Notes: generated by a model from the sequence alone, not told the origin. Counted from the stretch's first letter, positions 1-6,038 are shown. The stretch: 9,046 nt of DNA from Cyclobacteriaceae bacterium (GCA_028279155.1 JANQST010000512.1:1-9046), one strand, 5' to 3'. A program made the numbers and translations.

Positions 1-240
1 AATCGTAAAGTATCGCTTTGGCTTTCCTCCTCTTTTTTTATTCACCTCACCCACCCGACTATCCAGAAATCCCTTCTTTTCCATTCTTCGGAGTGCGGAT
101 TGCATCGCGCCCACACTAACCTTGCGTTTCAAACGGTTTTCTATTTCTCCCTTAATAGCTACTCCATAGGCTTCATCAAATAATACCCCCACTGTGAGTA
201 GCACTATTTCCTCGAATTCTCCTAGTTGAAATTTTTTCAT
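1..240 (-). CDS. PadR-family transcriptional regulator (5' part; cut by window edge)
   Basis: The first 80 codons of a minus-strand gene run off the left end of the window with the reading frame open. The ATG is at 238-240 and the protein begins MKKFQLGEFEEIVLLTV. Residues about 8-80 form a winged-helix domain of PadR type. The recognition-helix region is GAMQSALRRMEKKGFL (45-59), followed by the basic wing GGKPKRYF (71-78), which is the hallmark of the family. PadR proteins are usually dimeric repressors. Short ones of about 110 residues in Bacteroidota often precede ABC-transporter permease genes, but the downstream gene is not visible here, so that link is only a guess. No Shine-Dalgarno sequence is seen. 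The upstream region has a -7 box flanked by two copies of a 16-bp repeat, which suggests autoregulation. Confidence 0.9.
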   Translation of the reverse strand, partial: MKKFQLGEFEEIVLLTVGVLFDEAYGVAIKGEIENRLKRKVSVGAMQSALRRMEKKGFLDSRVGEVNKKRGGKPKRYFTI

Positions 241-250
241 AATATCAATA

Positions 251-266
251 TCCTAAATGTAGTATT
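251..266. promoter_or_regulatory. Repeat copy 1, putative PadR operator (CTA-N4-TAG)
   Basis: TCCTAAATGTAGTATT matches the copy at 298-313 in 15 of 16 bases, exactly 47 bp away. Each copy contains the small dyad CTA-N4-TAG. This copy lies between the candidate -7 box and the padR start codon, roughly over the expected transcription start. Repressor binding is inferred from position; the PadR operator in this lineage is not known to me. Confidence 0.45.
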
Positions 267-272
267 CGTATG

Positions 273-280
273 CAAACATA
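273..280 (-). promoter_or_regulatory. Candidate padR -7 promoter box
   Basis: Read on the minus strand this is TATGTTTG, an exact match to the Bacteroidota -7 consensus TAnnTTTG, 32 bp upstream of the padR ATG. No convincing TTG-type -33 element is present at the usual spacing. Position and the flanking repeats are the main support. Confidence 0.4.
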
Positions 281-297
281 AAAAGGTTACATAAATT

Positions 298-313
298 TCC
301 TAATTGTAGTATT
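298..313. promoter_or_regulatory. Repeat copy 2, putative PadR operator (CTA-N4-TAG)
   Basis: TCCTAATTGTAGTATT is the second copy of the 16-bp repeat. It sits upstream of the padR -7 box, where a -33 element would lie, and about 60-85 bp upstream of the possible araC starts. If it is an operator it could affect both divergent genes; this is inference. Confidence 0.45.
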
Positions 314-373
314 GATTATTTTGTTATGTCAATGACGATTTCTGCTAAAACCATCCATAATTGGAACTAATAG

Positions 374-1243
374 GTGATTTCTTTTCTTTTTTGGCCTATG
401 GTTTATAGTTACAAGGGCAAGGCACTTGGTTCATTTTTCGGATTAAGCACCAACTTTCAGGAAGAGTACCAACATTTTGAAGGTTCGAAAGGACTGATCA
501 ATATTCTTTGGAACCCAAATGCGGAGCCAGTTGAGATCGAAAAAGATGGGGTTCCGATTCGTCTTGAGTCGAACCAAATAACAACCAGTACCTATTTACA
601 AAAAATTCATTTCAACCAAAAAGAAGCTCCTTTAATCGGATTCACATTCAATCGTGAATTCTACTGCATCCAGGACCATGACCATGAAGTTTCCTGTAAT
701 GGAATTATTTTTTTTGGGACACAGGCCCCTCCCATAATCACACTCAGTGGCGAAGAAGCATCGAAGTTTAACATGCTCTTAGAAGTATTCATTGACGAGT
801 TTACAACCCGAGATAATATCCAGGGAGAGATGCTTGTCATGCTTCTTAAGCGACTGATTATTAAAATAACCCGCCTGGCCAAGGAACAGTTGATCCCTTC
901 AGAACTAAAAGAAAGTCAAATTGATATAGTCAGGAAATACAACGTACTGGTGGACACTCACTATAAAAACAAAAAGCAAGTAAGCGAATATGCCGATCTG
1001 CTGTTTAAATCTCCCAAGACACTTTCAAACCTCTTTGCCAAGTACAATCAAAAATCTCCCCTTCAGATAATTCATGAGCGAATTATATTGGAAGCCAAAA
1101 GGCTATTGATCTACACGGAAAAAACATCTAAAGAGATTGCGTATGAATTGGGATTCGAAGAGGTTGGAACGTTTCACAAAATGTTCAAGAAGATCACCAA
1201 TCAAACCCCTCAGCATTTCAAAAACGAGCTAAAACCCAACTAG
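374..1243 (+). CDS. AraC-family transcriptional regulator
   Basis: The C-terminal 100 residues (about 190-289) are a clear AraC/XylS double helix-turn-helix domain. The first HTH is at about 202-221 (VSEYADLLFKSPKTLSNLF) and the second at about 251-271 (SKEIAYELGFEEVGTFHKMF), with the family ending TPQHFKNEL. The N-terminal 170 residues look like a beta-rich, cupin-like sensor domain. It contains C98, H102, H104 and C108 arranged as C-x3-H-x-H-x3-C, a possible metal or redox site. The 374 start is GTG; an in-frame ATG at 398 (residue 9) gives MVYSYKGKALG and may be the true start, since neither has a ribosome binding site and the extra residues are non-descript. The next gene starts 103 bp downstream on the same strand, so it is the likely target; the effector is unknown. 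Confidence 0.88.
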   Translation: MISFLFWPMVYSYKGKALGSFFGLSTNFQEEYQHFEGSKGLINILWNPNAEPVEIEKDGVPIRLESNQITTSTYLQKIHFNQKEAPLIGFTFNREFYCIQDHDHEVSCNGIIFFGTQAPPIITLSGEEASKFNMLLEVFIDEFTTRDNIQGEMLVMLLKRLIIKITRLAKEQLIPSELKESQIDIVRKYNVLVDTHYKNKKQVSEYADLLFKSPKTLSNLFAKYNQKSPLQIIHERIILEAKRLLIYTEKTSKEIAYELGFEEVGTFHKMFKKITNQTPQHFKNELKPN

Positions 1244-1269
1244 GGAAAAATGGACACTCTGTAGGGAAA
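1241..1269. promoter_or_regulatory. 21-bp-phased TAGGGAAA direct repeat, possible AraC-type site
   Basis: TAGGGAAA occurs at 1241-1248 (overlapping the araC stop codon) and at 1262-1269, a 21-bp offset that puts both copies on the same face of the helix. AraC-family proteins typically bind direct half-sites about 21 bp apart just upstream of the -35 region. A TTG follows immediately at 1272-1274 and an imperfect -7 box (TAAAATTG) lies at 1301-1308, although the 26-bp spacing is long. Only 8 bases match, so chance cannot be excluded. Confidence 0.3.
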
Positions 1270-1346
1270 TGTTGCCTCTCACCTACGCTATTCACGGGCG
1301 TAAAATTGTATTGTAAATCGAACATTAAAATTTAAACAATACAAAA

Positions 1347-1895
1347 ATGTCAACAACATTCAACGTTCCTACAAGAGAGGAAGTAAGCGAAAATAACCAG
1401 GCTATTTTCGATCAGTTAGAAAAAGGAGTTGGATTCGTTCCTAACCTTTATGCAACGTATGCTTATAATGAAACGGCCCTTGGTGATTACCTGGCTTTAA
1501 ACAACAGAAAAAGCACACTTAGCACAAAAGAAAAAGAGGTAATCAACTTAGTAGTAAGCCAGGTTAACGATTGCCTTTATTGCCTTTCAGCTCACACAGC
1601 TATCGGTAAAATGAATGGGTTTTCTGAAGAAGAAATCTTAGAAATCAGACAAGGTGAAGTTTCATTTGATCAGAAATTGGATGCACTTGCAAAATTCACT
1701 AGAAACATCACGATCAACAGAAGCAAGCCAAGTCAAGAATCTCTGGAAGGTTTGTTCGAAGCTGGGTACGATAAAGCTAATTTGATTGACATCTTGATGG
1801 TAATCGGTGACAAGACGATCAGTAATTTCATCAATGGAGCGACTCAAATCCCTGTAGACTTTCCAGTTGCAGCTGAACTAGAAACTGTAGCATAA
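1347..1895 (+). CDS. Carboxymuconolactone decarboxylase / AhpD-like family protein
   Basis: This 182-residue protein of the CMD/AhpD alpha-helical fold has an intact AhpD-type redox motif. E64, C76, C79 and H83 have the same spacing (E-x11-C-x2-C-x3-H) as the catalytic residues of mycobacterial AhpD, which reduces the peroxiredoxin AhpC through its CxxC. It resembles the branch annotated as 'uncharacterised peroxidase-related enzyme'. The likely role is cytoplasmic thiol-disulfide or peroxide chemistry; the substrate is unknown. Real carboxymuconolactone decarboxylase activity is unlikely, since no aromatic-degradation genes are nearby. It begins 103 bp after the AraC-type regulator and is followed 13 bp later by a cupredoxin-like gene, so the pair is probably co-transcribed. 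The ATG start is preceded by an A-rich leader without a Shine-Dalgarno sequence. Confidence 0.87.
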   Translation: MSTTFNVPTREEVSENNQAIFDQLEKGVGFVPNLYATYAYNETALGDYLALNNRKSTLSTKEKEVINLVVSQVNDCLYCLSAHTAIGKMNGFSEEEILEIRQGEVSFDQKLDALAKFTRNITINRSKPSQESLEGLFEAGYDKANLIDILMVIGDKTISNFINGATQIPVDFPVAAELETVA

Positions 1896-1908
1896 TCAAA
1901 TTGTTAAA

Positions 1909-2307
1909 ATGAAGAGTCTTAAAAGTTTAGCACTGACATTGGCAATAGTTGCCGGTGGATTATTACTAGGAAGACCATTGTTCATTCGAGCAGCTTTGGT
2001 CCAGGATGCAAGAGTGATTCTACTGGATCAAACTCCCGGAGAATTCGAAAAAACAGAATTAAAATTAAAGGCTGGTAAGCCATACATTTTTGAAGTAACC
2101 AACGATGGTGTTGATCATGAAGTAGGTTTTGTAATTGCGCCGGCTGGTAAGACAGAAGCAGCAGATCACATTCAAAATGCTTACCTCTCTAAAACTGTTA
2201 AAGATGGAGAGTCAGCACGATCACAAGAAGTAGTTCTGGAAAAGGGCGAGTACGTTTACTTCTGTCCATTAAACCCAACACCACAATACAAATTAGTAGT
2301 AAAGTAG
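1909..2307 (+). CDS. Exported cupredoxin-like protein with incomplete copper site
   Basis: A 132-residue protein. A hydrophobic N-terminus (about 4-20) after MKSLK is a signal peptide or membrane anchor; cleavage near A28/A29 is possible. Residues about 34-131 form a plastocyanin-like beta-sandwich ending EYVYFCPLNPTPQYKLVVK. Candidate type 1 copper ligands are H70 (in GVDHEVGF) and C119 (in YFCP). The usual His and Met after the Cys are missing: CPLNPTPQY replaces the common C-x-x-H-x-x-M loop. H87 is the only other histidine. The protein may bind copper differently or have lost electron transfer; I recall similar CPLNPTP endings in other Bacteroidota, which would make this a subfamily trait and not a sequencing error. 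It follows the AhpD-like gene by 13 bp, suggesting one operon under the upstream AraC regulator. Confidence 0.78.
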   Translation: MKSLKSLALTLAIVAGGLLLGRPLFIRAALVQDARVILLDQTPGEFEKTELKLKAGKPYIFEVTNDGVDHEVGFVIAPAGKTEAADHIQNAYLSKTVKDGESARSQEVVLEKGEYVYFCPLNPTPQYKLVVK

Positions 2308-2396
2308 TAGTGTTTTTAAGGTTGTAGTTAATGATCAAGTCATCCTCCTGATATCGATTGGGATGGGTGGCTTTTTCTTTTAATAACCCCTTTAAC

Positions 2397-3320
2397 TTAA
2401 GATCGATTATCATCCTGAAAAAGGATTCCCAGGTAGCTCTCAAACCTTCTTTCAGTAATATCACTTCCAACCGCTGCCTTCACTGCACAACCTGGTTCTT
2501 CATAATGTTGACAGTTGTGAAACTTGCACTGTCCTAAGTATTTTCTCATTTCGGGAAAATAATGAGACAATTCATCTGATTCAATTTCAGCTAATCCAAG
2601 CTCTTTGATCCCAGGGGAATCAATAACGGAGGACTTTTTATCAAGCTGAAAGAGTTCGGCAAATGTTGTTGTATGCACACCCTTGTTGGCGAACGTGGAA
2701 ACTTCTTGCACATCCTGGTTGGCACCAGGTATGAGTTTGTTAACTAAGGTAGATTTTCCCGATCCGCTATGTCCTGATATTAAACTTCGTTTTCCTTCGA
2801 AAACCGATTTAATATTGGAAATGTTATCCTCAAGAAATGAAGTCAAAAAAACTGAATATCCAATGGCTTCATATTGTTCCTTTAGCTCCTCATACAGAGC
2901 AAACTCTTTATCCTTATAAAGATCCTTCTTATTGAAAATGATTACCCCTGGAATTCTAAATGCTTCTAACGTGACAAGAAATCTGTCAATAAACCCTACA
3001 GAGGTTCTTGGCATTTTAAGCGTTACGATTAGTACACCTTGATCTACATTGCTAGCAAGGAGATGTGAATGTCCTTTCTTTCTTGGGCTCTGACGTATGA
3101 TATAATTCCTTCGTGGCTTTATTTCCGTAATGACCCATTCATCGTCAACTTGCTCATTTTCTTCGATCTCCACCTCATCACCAACTGCAATGGGATTGGT
3201 GATTTTCTTGTCTTCCAACTTAAATTTTCCTCTGAGCCTTGCCGGATGTATTTGCTCTCCCACAAGAACTTCATACCAGAGTCCCGTCGATTTAATGACC
3301 AATCCAGTCATCAGTGCCAT
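2397..3320 (-). CDS. rsgA: Small ribosomal subunit biogenesis GTPase RsgA
   Basis: RsgA is a circularly permuted GTPase that binds the immature 30S subunit and promotes late 16S rRNA maturation and factor release. The N-terminal OB fold spans about 5-70 (TGLVIKSTGLWYEV). GTPase motifs appear in the permuted order: G4 NKKD (130-133), G5-like TSF (160-162), G1 P-loop GHSGSGKST (183-191), switch I GVHTTT (214-219) and G3 DSPG (234-237). The C-terminal zinc finger C265-x4-C270-x-H272-x5-C278 is complete. Length is 307 residues, normal for the family. The start at 3320 gives MALMTG; the in-frame ATG nine bases downstream (MTGLVIKSTG) fits the usual family start better and may be correct. The gene is convergent with the cupredoxin gene (89-bp gap, no clear terminator) and separated from the upstream peroxiredoxin gene by a hairpin. 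Confidence 0.96.
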   Translation of the reverse strand: MALMTGLVIKSTGLWYEVLVGEQIHPARLRGKFKLEDKKITNPIAVGDEVEIEENEQVDDEWVITEIKPRRNYIIRQSPRKKGHSHLLASNVDQGVLIVTLKMPRTSVGFIDRFLVTLEAFRIPGVIIFNKKDLYKDKEFALYEELKEQYEAIGYSVFLTSFLEDNISNIKSVFEGKRSLISGHSGSGKSTLVNKLIPGANQDVQEVSTFANKGVHTTTFAELFQLDKKSSVIDSPGIKELGLAEIESDELSHYFPEMRKYLGQCKFHNCQHYEEPGCAVKAAVGSDITERRFESYLGILFQDDNRS

Positions 3321-3364
3321 AAATGTAAGTTCGGTTCTTCCAACATGAGATAACTAAATGTAAT

Positions 3365-3399
3365 AAAAAAGGCTGTTCCAAAATCGAAACAGCCTTTTT
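3365..3399 (-). terminator. Rho-independent terminator after the peroxiredoxin gene
   Basis: A 12-bp perfect stem (3366-3377 with 3388-3399, core AAGGCTGTT/AACAGCCTT) with a 10-nt loop begins 16 nt after the peroxiredoxin stop codon. Read on the minus strand it ends in six T residues (3370-3365). The A-tract on the other arm makes it look bidirectional, but no plus-strand gene ends here. It should insulate rsgA from peroxiredoxin transcription. Confidence 0.88.
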
Positions 3400-3415
3400 G
3401 ATTCGAATTAATGGT

Positions 3416-4045
3416 TTAGTGGTTTGATAGATACTCCGCAACACCTTCTCTGGTAGCATTCATTGCATCTTCTCCTTCCGTCCAATTCGCCGGACAAACC
3501 TCTCCGTGTTCCTGCACATGATGCCATGCGTCAACAATTCGCAGCATTTCATCAATGTTTCGTCCTAAAGGCAGGTCATTGATTGTTTCGTGACGAACAA
3601 TACCTTCTTTGTCAATAAAGAAAGTACCACGATAAGCCACAGGAGCTCCTTCGAAGCTTAATTCTCCTTCTTCACCGTACGTCCAATCGCCCGCCAAAAC
3701 ACCATAATTAGATGCGACAGACTTGGAAAGATCAGCTACCAACGGGTACTTAACCCCTTCAATTCCACCTCTATTTTTCGCCGTAAAGAGCCAAGCAAGA
3801 TGGGTTTCCTCTGAATCACATGAAGCACCAACTACAGCAACCCCTCTTTTTTCGAATTCTTCAATTTTTTCCTGGAATGCAAGAATCTCTGTTGGGCAAA
3901 CAAATGTGAAATCCTTTGGGTAGAAGAAGAAGATAACTTCTTTGTTTCCGACATATTGATCCAATGAAAAATTTTCAACGATTTCTACTCCATTGATGAC
4001 GGCTGGAGTATTAAAAACAGGTGCCTTTTTTCCGACTAATGACAT
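3416..4045 (-). CDS. Typical 2-Cys peroxiredoxin (AhpC/Prx1 type)
   Basis: This 209-residue cytoplasmic thiol peroxidase reduces hydrogen peroxide and organic hydroperoxides. The catalytic motif P43-x3-T47-x2-C50 lies in PKDFTFVCPTE; C50 is the peroxidatic cysteine and R140 (AYRGTFFID) completes the site. The resolving cysteine is C184 in GEVCPANW. The C-terminal tail ends EYLSNH, so the YF motif linked to hyperoxidation sensitivity in eukaryotic Prx1 is changed to YL, while a GGIEG sequence sits near the GGLG position; by family knowledge this suggests a relatively robust bacterial enzyme. No ahpF reductase gene is adjacent, so thioredoxin or another reductant is implied. It appears monocistronic, with a promoter candidate about 90 bp upstream and a strong terminator behind. 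No OxyR or PerR operator was recognised. Confidence 0.94.
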   Translation of the reverse strand: MSLVGKKAPVFNTPAVINGVEIVENFSLDQYVGNKEVIFFFYPKDFTFVCPTEILAFQEKIEEFEKRGVAVVGASCDSEETHLAWLFTAKNRGGIEGVKYPLVADLSKSVASNYGVLAGDWTYGEEGELSFEGAPVAYRGTFFIDKEGIVRHETINDLPLGRNIDEMLRIVDAWHHVQEHGEVCPANWTEGEDAMNATREGVAEYLSNH

Positions 4046-4133
4046 ATCAAAAAGTATTATTTAAAGTGTGATAAATTGTATTCCGAACTCCAAATCGAGT
4101 GATGCATAACCCCAATCTCCCCAATTCAGGCCG

Positions 4134-4141
4134 CAAAATTA
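4134..4141 (-). promoter_or_regulatory. Candidate peroxiredoxin -7 promoter box
   Basis: On the minus strand this reads TAATTTTG, an exact TAnnTTTG match, 88 bp upstream of the peroxiredoxin ATG. A TTTG lies upstream at only 14 bp spacing, shorter than usual. An alternative imperfect box (TCGATTTG) is at 4091-4098, with a TTG at 23-bp spacing. A tandem CCCCAAT pair (4110-4116, 4119-4125) lies between the two. Confidence 0.33.
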
Positions 4142-4236
4142 ATTAGACGAATGATCAAATAGAATGGATGAGCCTGAATTAATAGTTTTATTATTTCCTT
4201 AGATTTACAAATAGACTAAATCACATGCATGCTAAA

Positions 4237-4830
4237 ATGAAAACAATAAAATCACTACTCTTAACTTGTGCACTTGCCGTCTTATTTTCTTGCGGTGATG
4301 CAGGGTTTGGCTTTGATGTAGCCGCCGAGGTTCCAGTGGACCCAGGTGAAATTCGAATTGATGTTCCACCAGCAACTTTTAACCTGGATCCTGATCAATT
4401 CACGTTTAACTATGACCTCAATGATGTTGATGGTTTCGCAGACGCCGTTGACGAACTGAATCGACAAGGAGCCGAAGTGTATCTTTTGGGGATCTCATAT
4501 GAGATTTCCGGAGTTAATGATGCAGGCGACACATTTGATGAAGCAGTTCCTGTGGAAGTTAATCGAGTTGACTTCAACCTTTCAAGTGGTACGGTAAGTG
4601 CTGACTTACCCCTTTCAGGAGGAATTCTTGGAAATACCTCAAAGACTCCTTTGGATGTTACTACCATAAAAAATGTAATTGAAAATGAGTTGTTGAACAG
4701 GCAAGGTTTTACCATGGACTTTGTTTTCGATGCAGGAGTCGTAGTCCCACCAGCAATGCTTGATGTAATCGACTTTAACATTTTGATTTATTTCGATGTT
4801 GCACTTCGTGTCAGAAACATCAACAATTAA
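4237..4830 (+). CDS. Putative lipoprotein of unknown function, paired with an outer-membrane barrel
   Basis: I do not recognise the family. The start is placed at 4237 because it gives a standard lipoprotein signal: MKTIKSLLLTCALAVLFSC, with a charged start, a hydrophobic stretch and lipobox LFSC with C19 as the lipidation site. An in-frame ATG at 4225 would add only MHAK. After C19 comes GDAG, then an acidic, beta-rich mature region of about 178 residues with alternating hydrophobic strands (for example ATFNLDPDQFTFNYDL) and few basic residues. No catalytic motif is visible. It is probably anchored in the outer membrane; surface exposure cannot be decided. The next gene, a predicted beta-barrel protein, begins 13 bp after the stop, so the two are likely co-transcribed and may act together. 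Confidence 0.78.
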   Translation: MKTIKSLLLTCALAVLFSCGDAGFGFDVAAEVPVDPGEIRIDVPPATFNLDPDQFTFNYDLNDVDGFADAVDELNRQGAEVYLLGISYEISGVNDAGDTFDEAVPVEVNRVDFNLSSGTVSADLPLSGGILGNTSKTPLDVTTIKNVIENELLNRQGFTMDFVFDAGVVVPPAMLDVIDFNILIYFDVALRVRNINN

Positions 4831-4843
4831 TTAATCGCCTATC

Positions 4844-5902
4844 ATGAAAAAGCATATAATAATATTACTTATAGCAACCATTCCATTAGCAGGAAAAGCG
4901 CAAATTGACTTTGGTTCTTTCCTGGAAGCAGGTACTGCAGATGCGGAAAAATTATTAGAGGGATACCTCGAACCAGCATTTCTTGGCTTTGGATATGGAA
5001 TTAATAGTGGTTGGTACAATACAGCTAAACCACATAAACTGCTAGGTTTTGATATTACCCCGACAGTTTCATTCGCGTTTGTACCATCCAGTGCAGAATT
5101 TTTCACTATCGATGATAGTGAATTCACAAACCTGGAGGTGATTGGATCGATCGATGCAAACGGAAATACCGGACCTCGAATTACCAGTTCGCCTACACTA
5201 TTTGGACCAAACTTGCCAAATGAAGAGCTTCCATTTTTGCGCTACACCTCAGACAATGGAACTCCTGGAGATCCTTCAGATGACACTCAAGTCAGTATTA
5301 GTGCACCTACGGGACTCGGACTAGATGAAGAAATCGGCTTTAGTGCTGTTCCATCAGGCATGGTGCAGGTTGGAATTGGTCTTATGAAGAACACTGAATT
5401 GAAGCTGAGAATTATTCCTAAGATAGAATCCACTAATGATCAGGGTCAAACAGACTTTTCATTTGAAATGTTTGGAGTAGGATTCATGCATGATCTAAAA
5501 CAATGGGTTCCAGGCTTCAAGCAGTTACCAATTGACGTTTCGGGATTCATAGGGTGGAACAGAATGAAGACTACTATTGCGTTAGATCCTGATTTTGGTC
5601 AGAGTGCTACTTTTTCAACAAGCAGTTTCACACTCCAGGGGCTCGTTTCCAAGCAGCTTGCTATTCTCACACTTTTTGGTGGAGTGGGTATCGCGAACAC
5701 TACAACGAAATTTGACTTGCTTGGGGAATATGAAACAGAAGGAGGAACATTTGTTGATCCAATTAATTTTAGTTTCGCATCAACGGGACCTAGAATTAAT
5801 CTCGGTTTTCGATTGAAATTATTGATCTTGACTTTGCATGCTGACTATGCTATCCAGAAGTATAGCACGCTTACCACAGGTATCGGTATAAGCATCAGGT
5901 AA
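4844..5902 (+). CDS. Predicted outer-membrane beta-barrel protein, DUF6588-like
   Basis: A 352-residue protein with a clear signal peptide (MKKHIIILLIATIPLAGKA, cleavage before Q20). The region at about 39-71 carries a distinctive block, EGYLEPAFLGFGYGINSGW followed by YNTAKPHKLLGFDIT, which I associate from memory with the Bacteroidota family DUF6588; a profile search is needed to confirm it. The rest shows alternating amphipathic strands typical of an outer-membrane barrel, notably about 168-215, 228-245, 260-290 and 315-350. Residues 136-147 (SDNGTPGDPSDD) form an Asp-rich loop that could bind calcium. The protein ends GIGISIR, without the usual terminal aromatic residue. Function is unknown; transport or structural roles are possible. 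It is the second gene of a two-gene unit with the lipoprotein and is followed by a strong terminator. Confidence 0.82.
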   Translation: MKKHIIILLIATIPLAGKAQIDFGSFLEAGTADAEKLLEGYLEPAFLGFGYGINSGWYNTAKPHKLLGFDITPTVSFAFVPSSAEFFTIDDSEFTNLEVIGSIDANGNTGPRITSSPTLFGPNLPNEELPFLRYTSDNGTPGDPSDDTQVSISAPTGLGLDEEIGFSAVPSGMVQVGIGLMKNTELKLRIIPKIESTNDQGQTDFSFEMFGVGFMHDLKQWVPGFKQLPIDVSGFIGWNRMKTTIALDPDFGQSATFSTSSFTLQGLVSKQLAILTLFGGVGIANTTTKFDLLGEYETEGGTFVDPINFSFASTGPRINLGFRLKLLILTLHADYAIQKYSTLTTGIGISIR

Positions 5903-5923
5903 CGATAAAAAGCCTACTAAAAC

Positions 5924-5952
5924 AAAAGTCCCGCCAGAAGCGGGACTTTTTT
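5924..5952 (+). terminator. Rho-independent terminator after the barrel gene
   Basis: An 11-bp perfect stem (AAAAGTCCCGC at 5924-5934, GCGGGACTTTT at 5940-5950) with the 5-nt loop CAGAA begins 21 nt after the barrel gene stop. The right arm runs into a six-T tract (5947-5952). It separates the lipoprotein/barrel unit from the phosphatase/kinase unit. Confidence 0.93.
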
Positions 5953-5954
5953 AC

Positions 5955-5981
5955 TTGTAAACAGGTGTATGAATAAATTTG
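5955..5981 (+). promoter_or_regulatory. Candidate promoter of the phosphatase/kinase unit
   Basis: TAAATTTG at 5974-5981 matches TAnnTTTG exactly, and a TTG at 5955-5957 lies 16 bp upstream, slightly short for a Bacteroidota -33 element. The box sits just after the terminator and about 57 bp before the ATG at 6039. It also argues against the earlier in-frame TTG at 5979, which would start translation inside the promoter. Confidence 0.5.
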
Positions 5982-6038
5982 TGTTATGAACTGGTATATA
6001 CAGGTAGTTCACAAAAGGTAACCCCTCTATTTAAAAAA

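Noticed and set aside
2336..2382. Possible terminator hairpin between the convergent cupredoxin and rsgA genes (CATCC pairing with GGATG, then a T-rich run).
   Set aside because: The stem is only 5-6 bp with a loop of about 15 nt, and the T-rich run is displaced by several bases; too weak to call.
2198..2470. Minus-strand open frame of 90 codons spanning the gap between the cupredoxin and rsgA genes.
   Set aside because: It overlaps the 3' ends of two well-supported genes, has no recognisable domain, and its composition looks like out-of-frame reading of coding DNA.
3069..3353. Plus-strand open frames opposite the 5' half of rsgA.
   Set aside because: These are shadows of the conserved rsgA reading frame, with no domain and no supporting promoter.
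4171..4199. AT-rich TTAATAGTTTTATTA sequence considered as a PerR/Fur-like box near the peroxiredoxin gene.
   Set aside because: The arms are not a true inverted repeat when checked base by base, and the element lies on the lipoprotein side of the gap.
4046..4236. Search for a small gene or RNA in the divergent gap between peroxiredoxin and the lipoprotein.
   Set aside because: No open frame with a plausible start and no strong hairpin; only promoter-like boxes and the CCCCAAT pair were seen.
4410..4781. 123-codon minus-strand open frame inside the lipoprotein gene.
   Set aside because: It lies wholly antisense to a gene with a clear lipoprotein signal; the Ser/Thr-rich translation is typical of an antisense shadow.
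5979..6038. N-terminal extension of the phosphatase starting at TTG 5979.
   Set aside because: It would start within the TAAATTTG promoter box and add 20 residues before the P-loop, which sits at the extreme N-terminus in this family. The ATG at 6039 fits much better.
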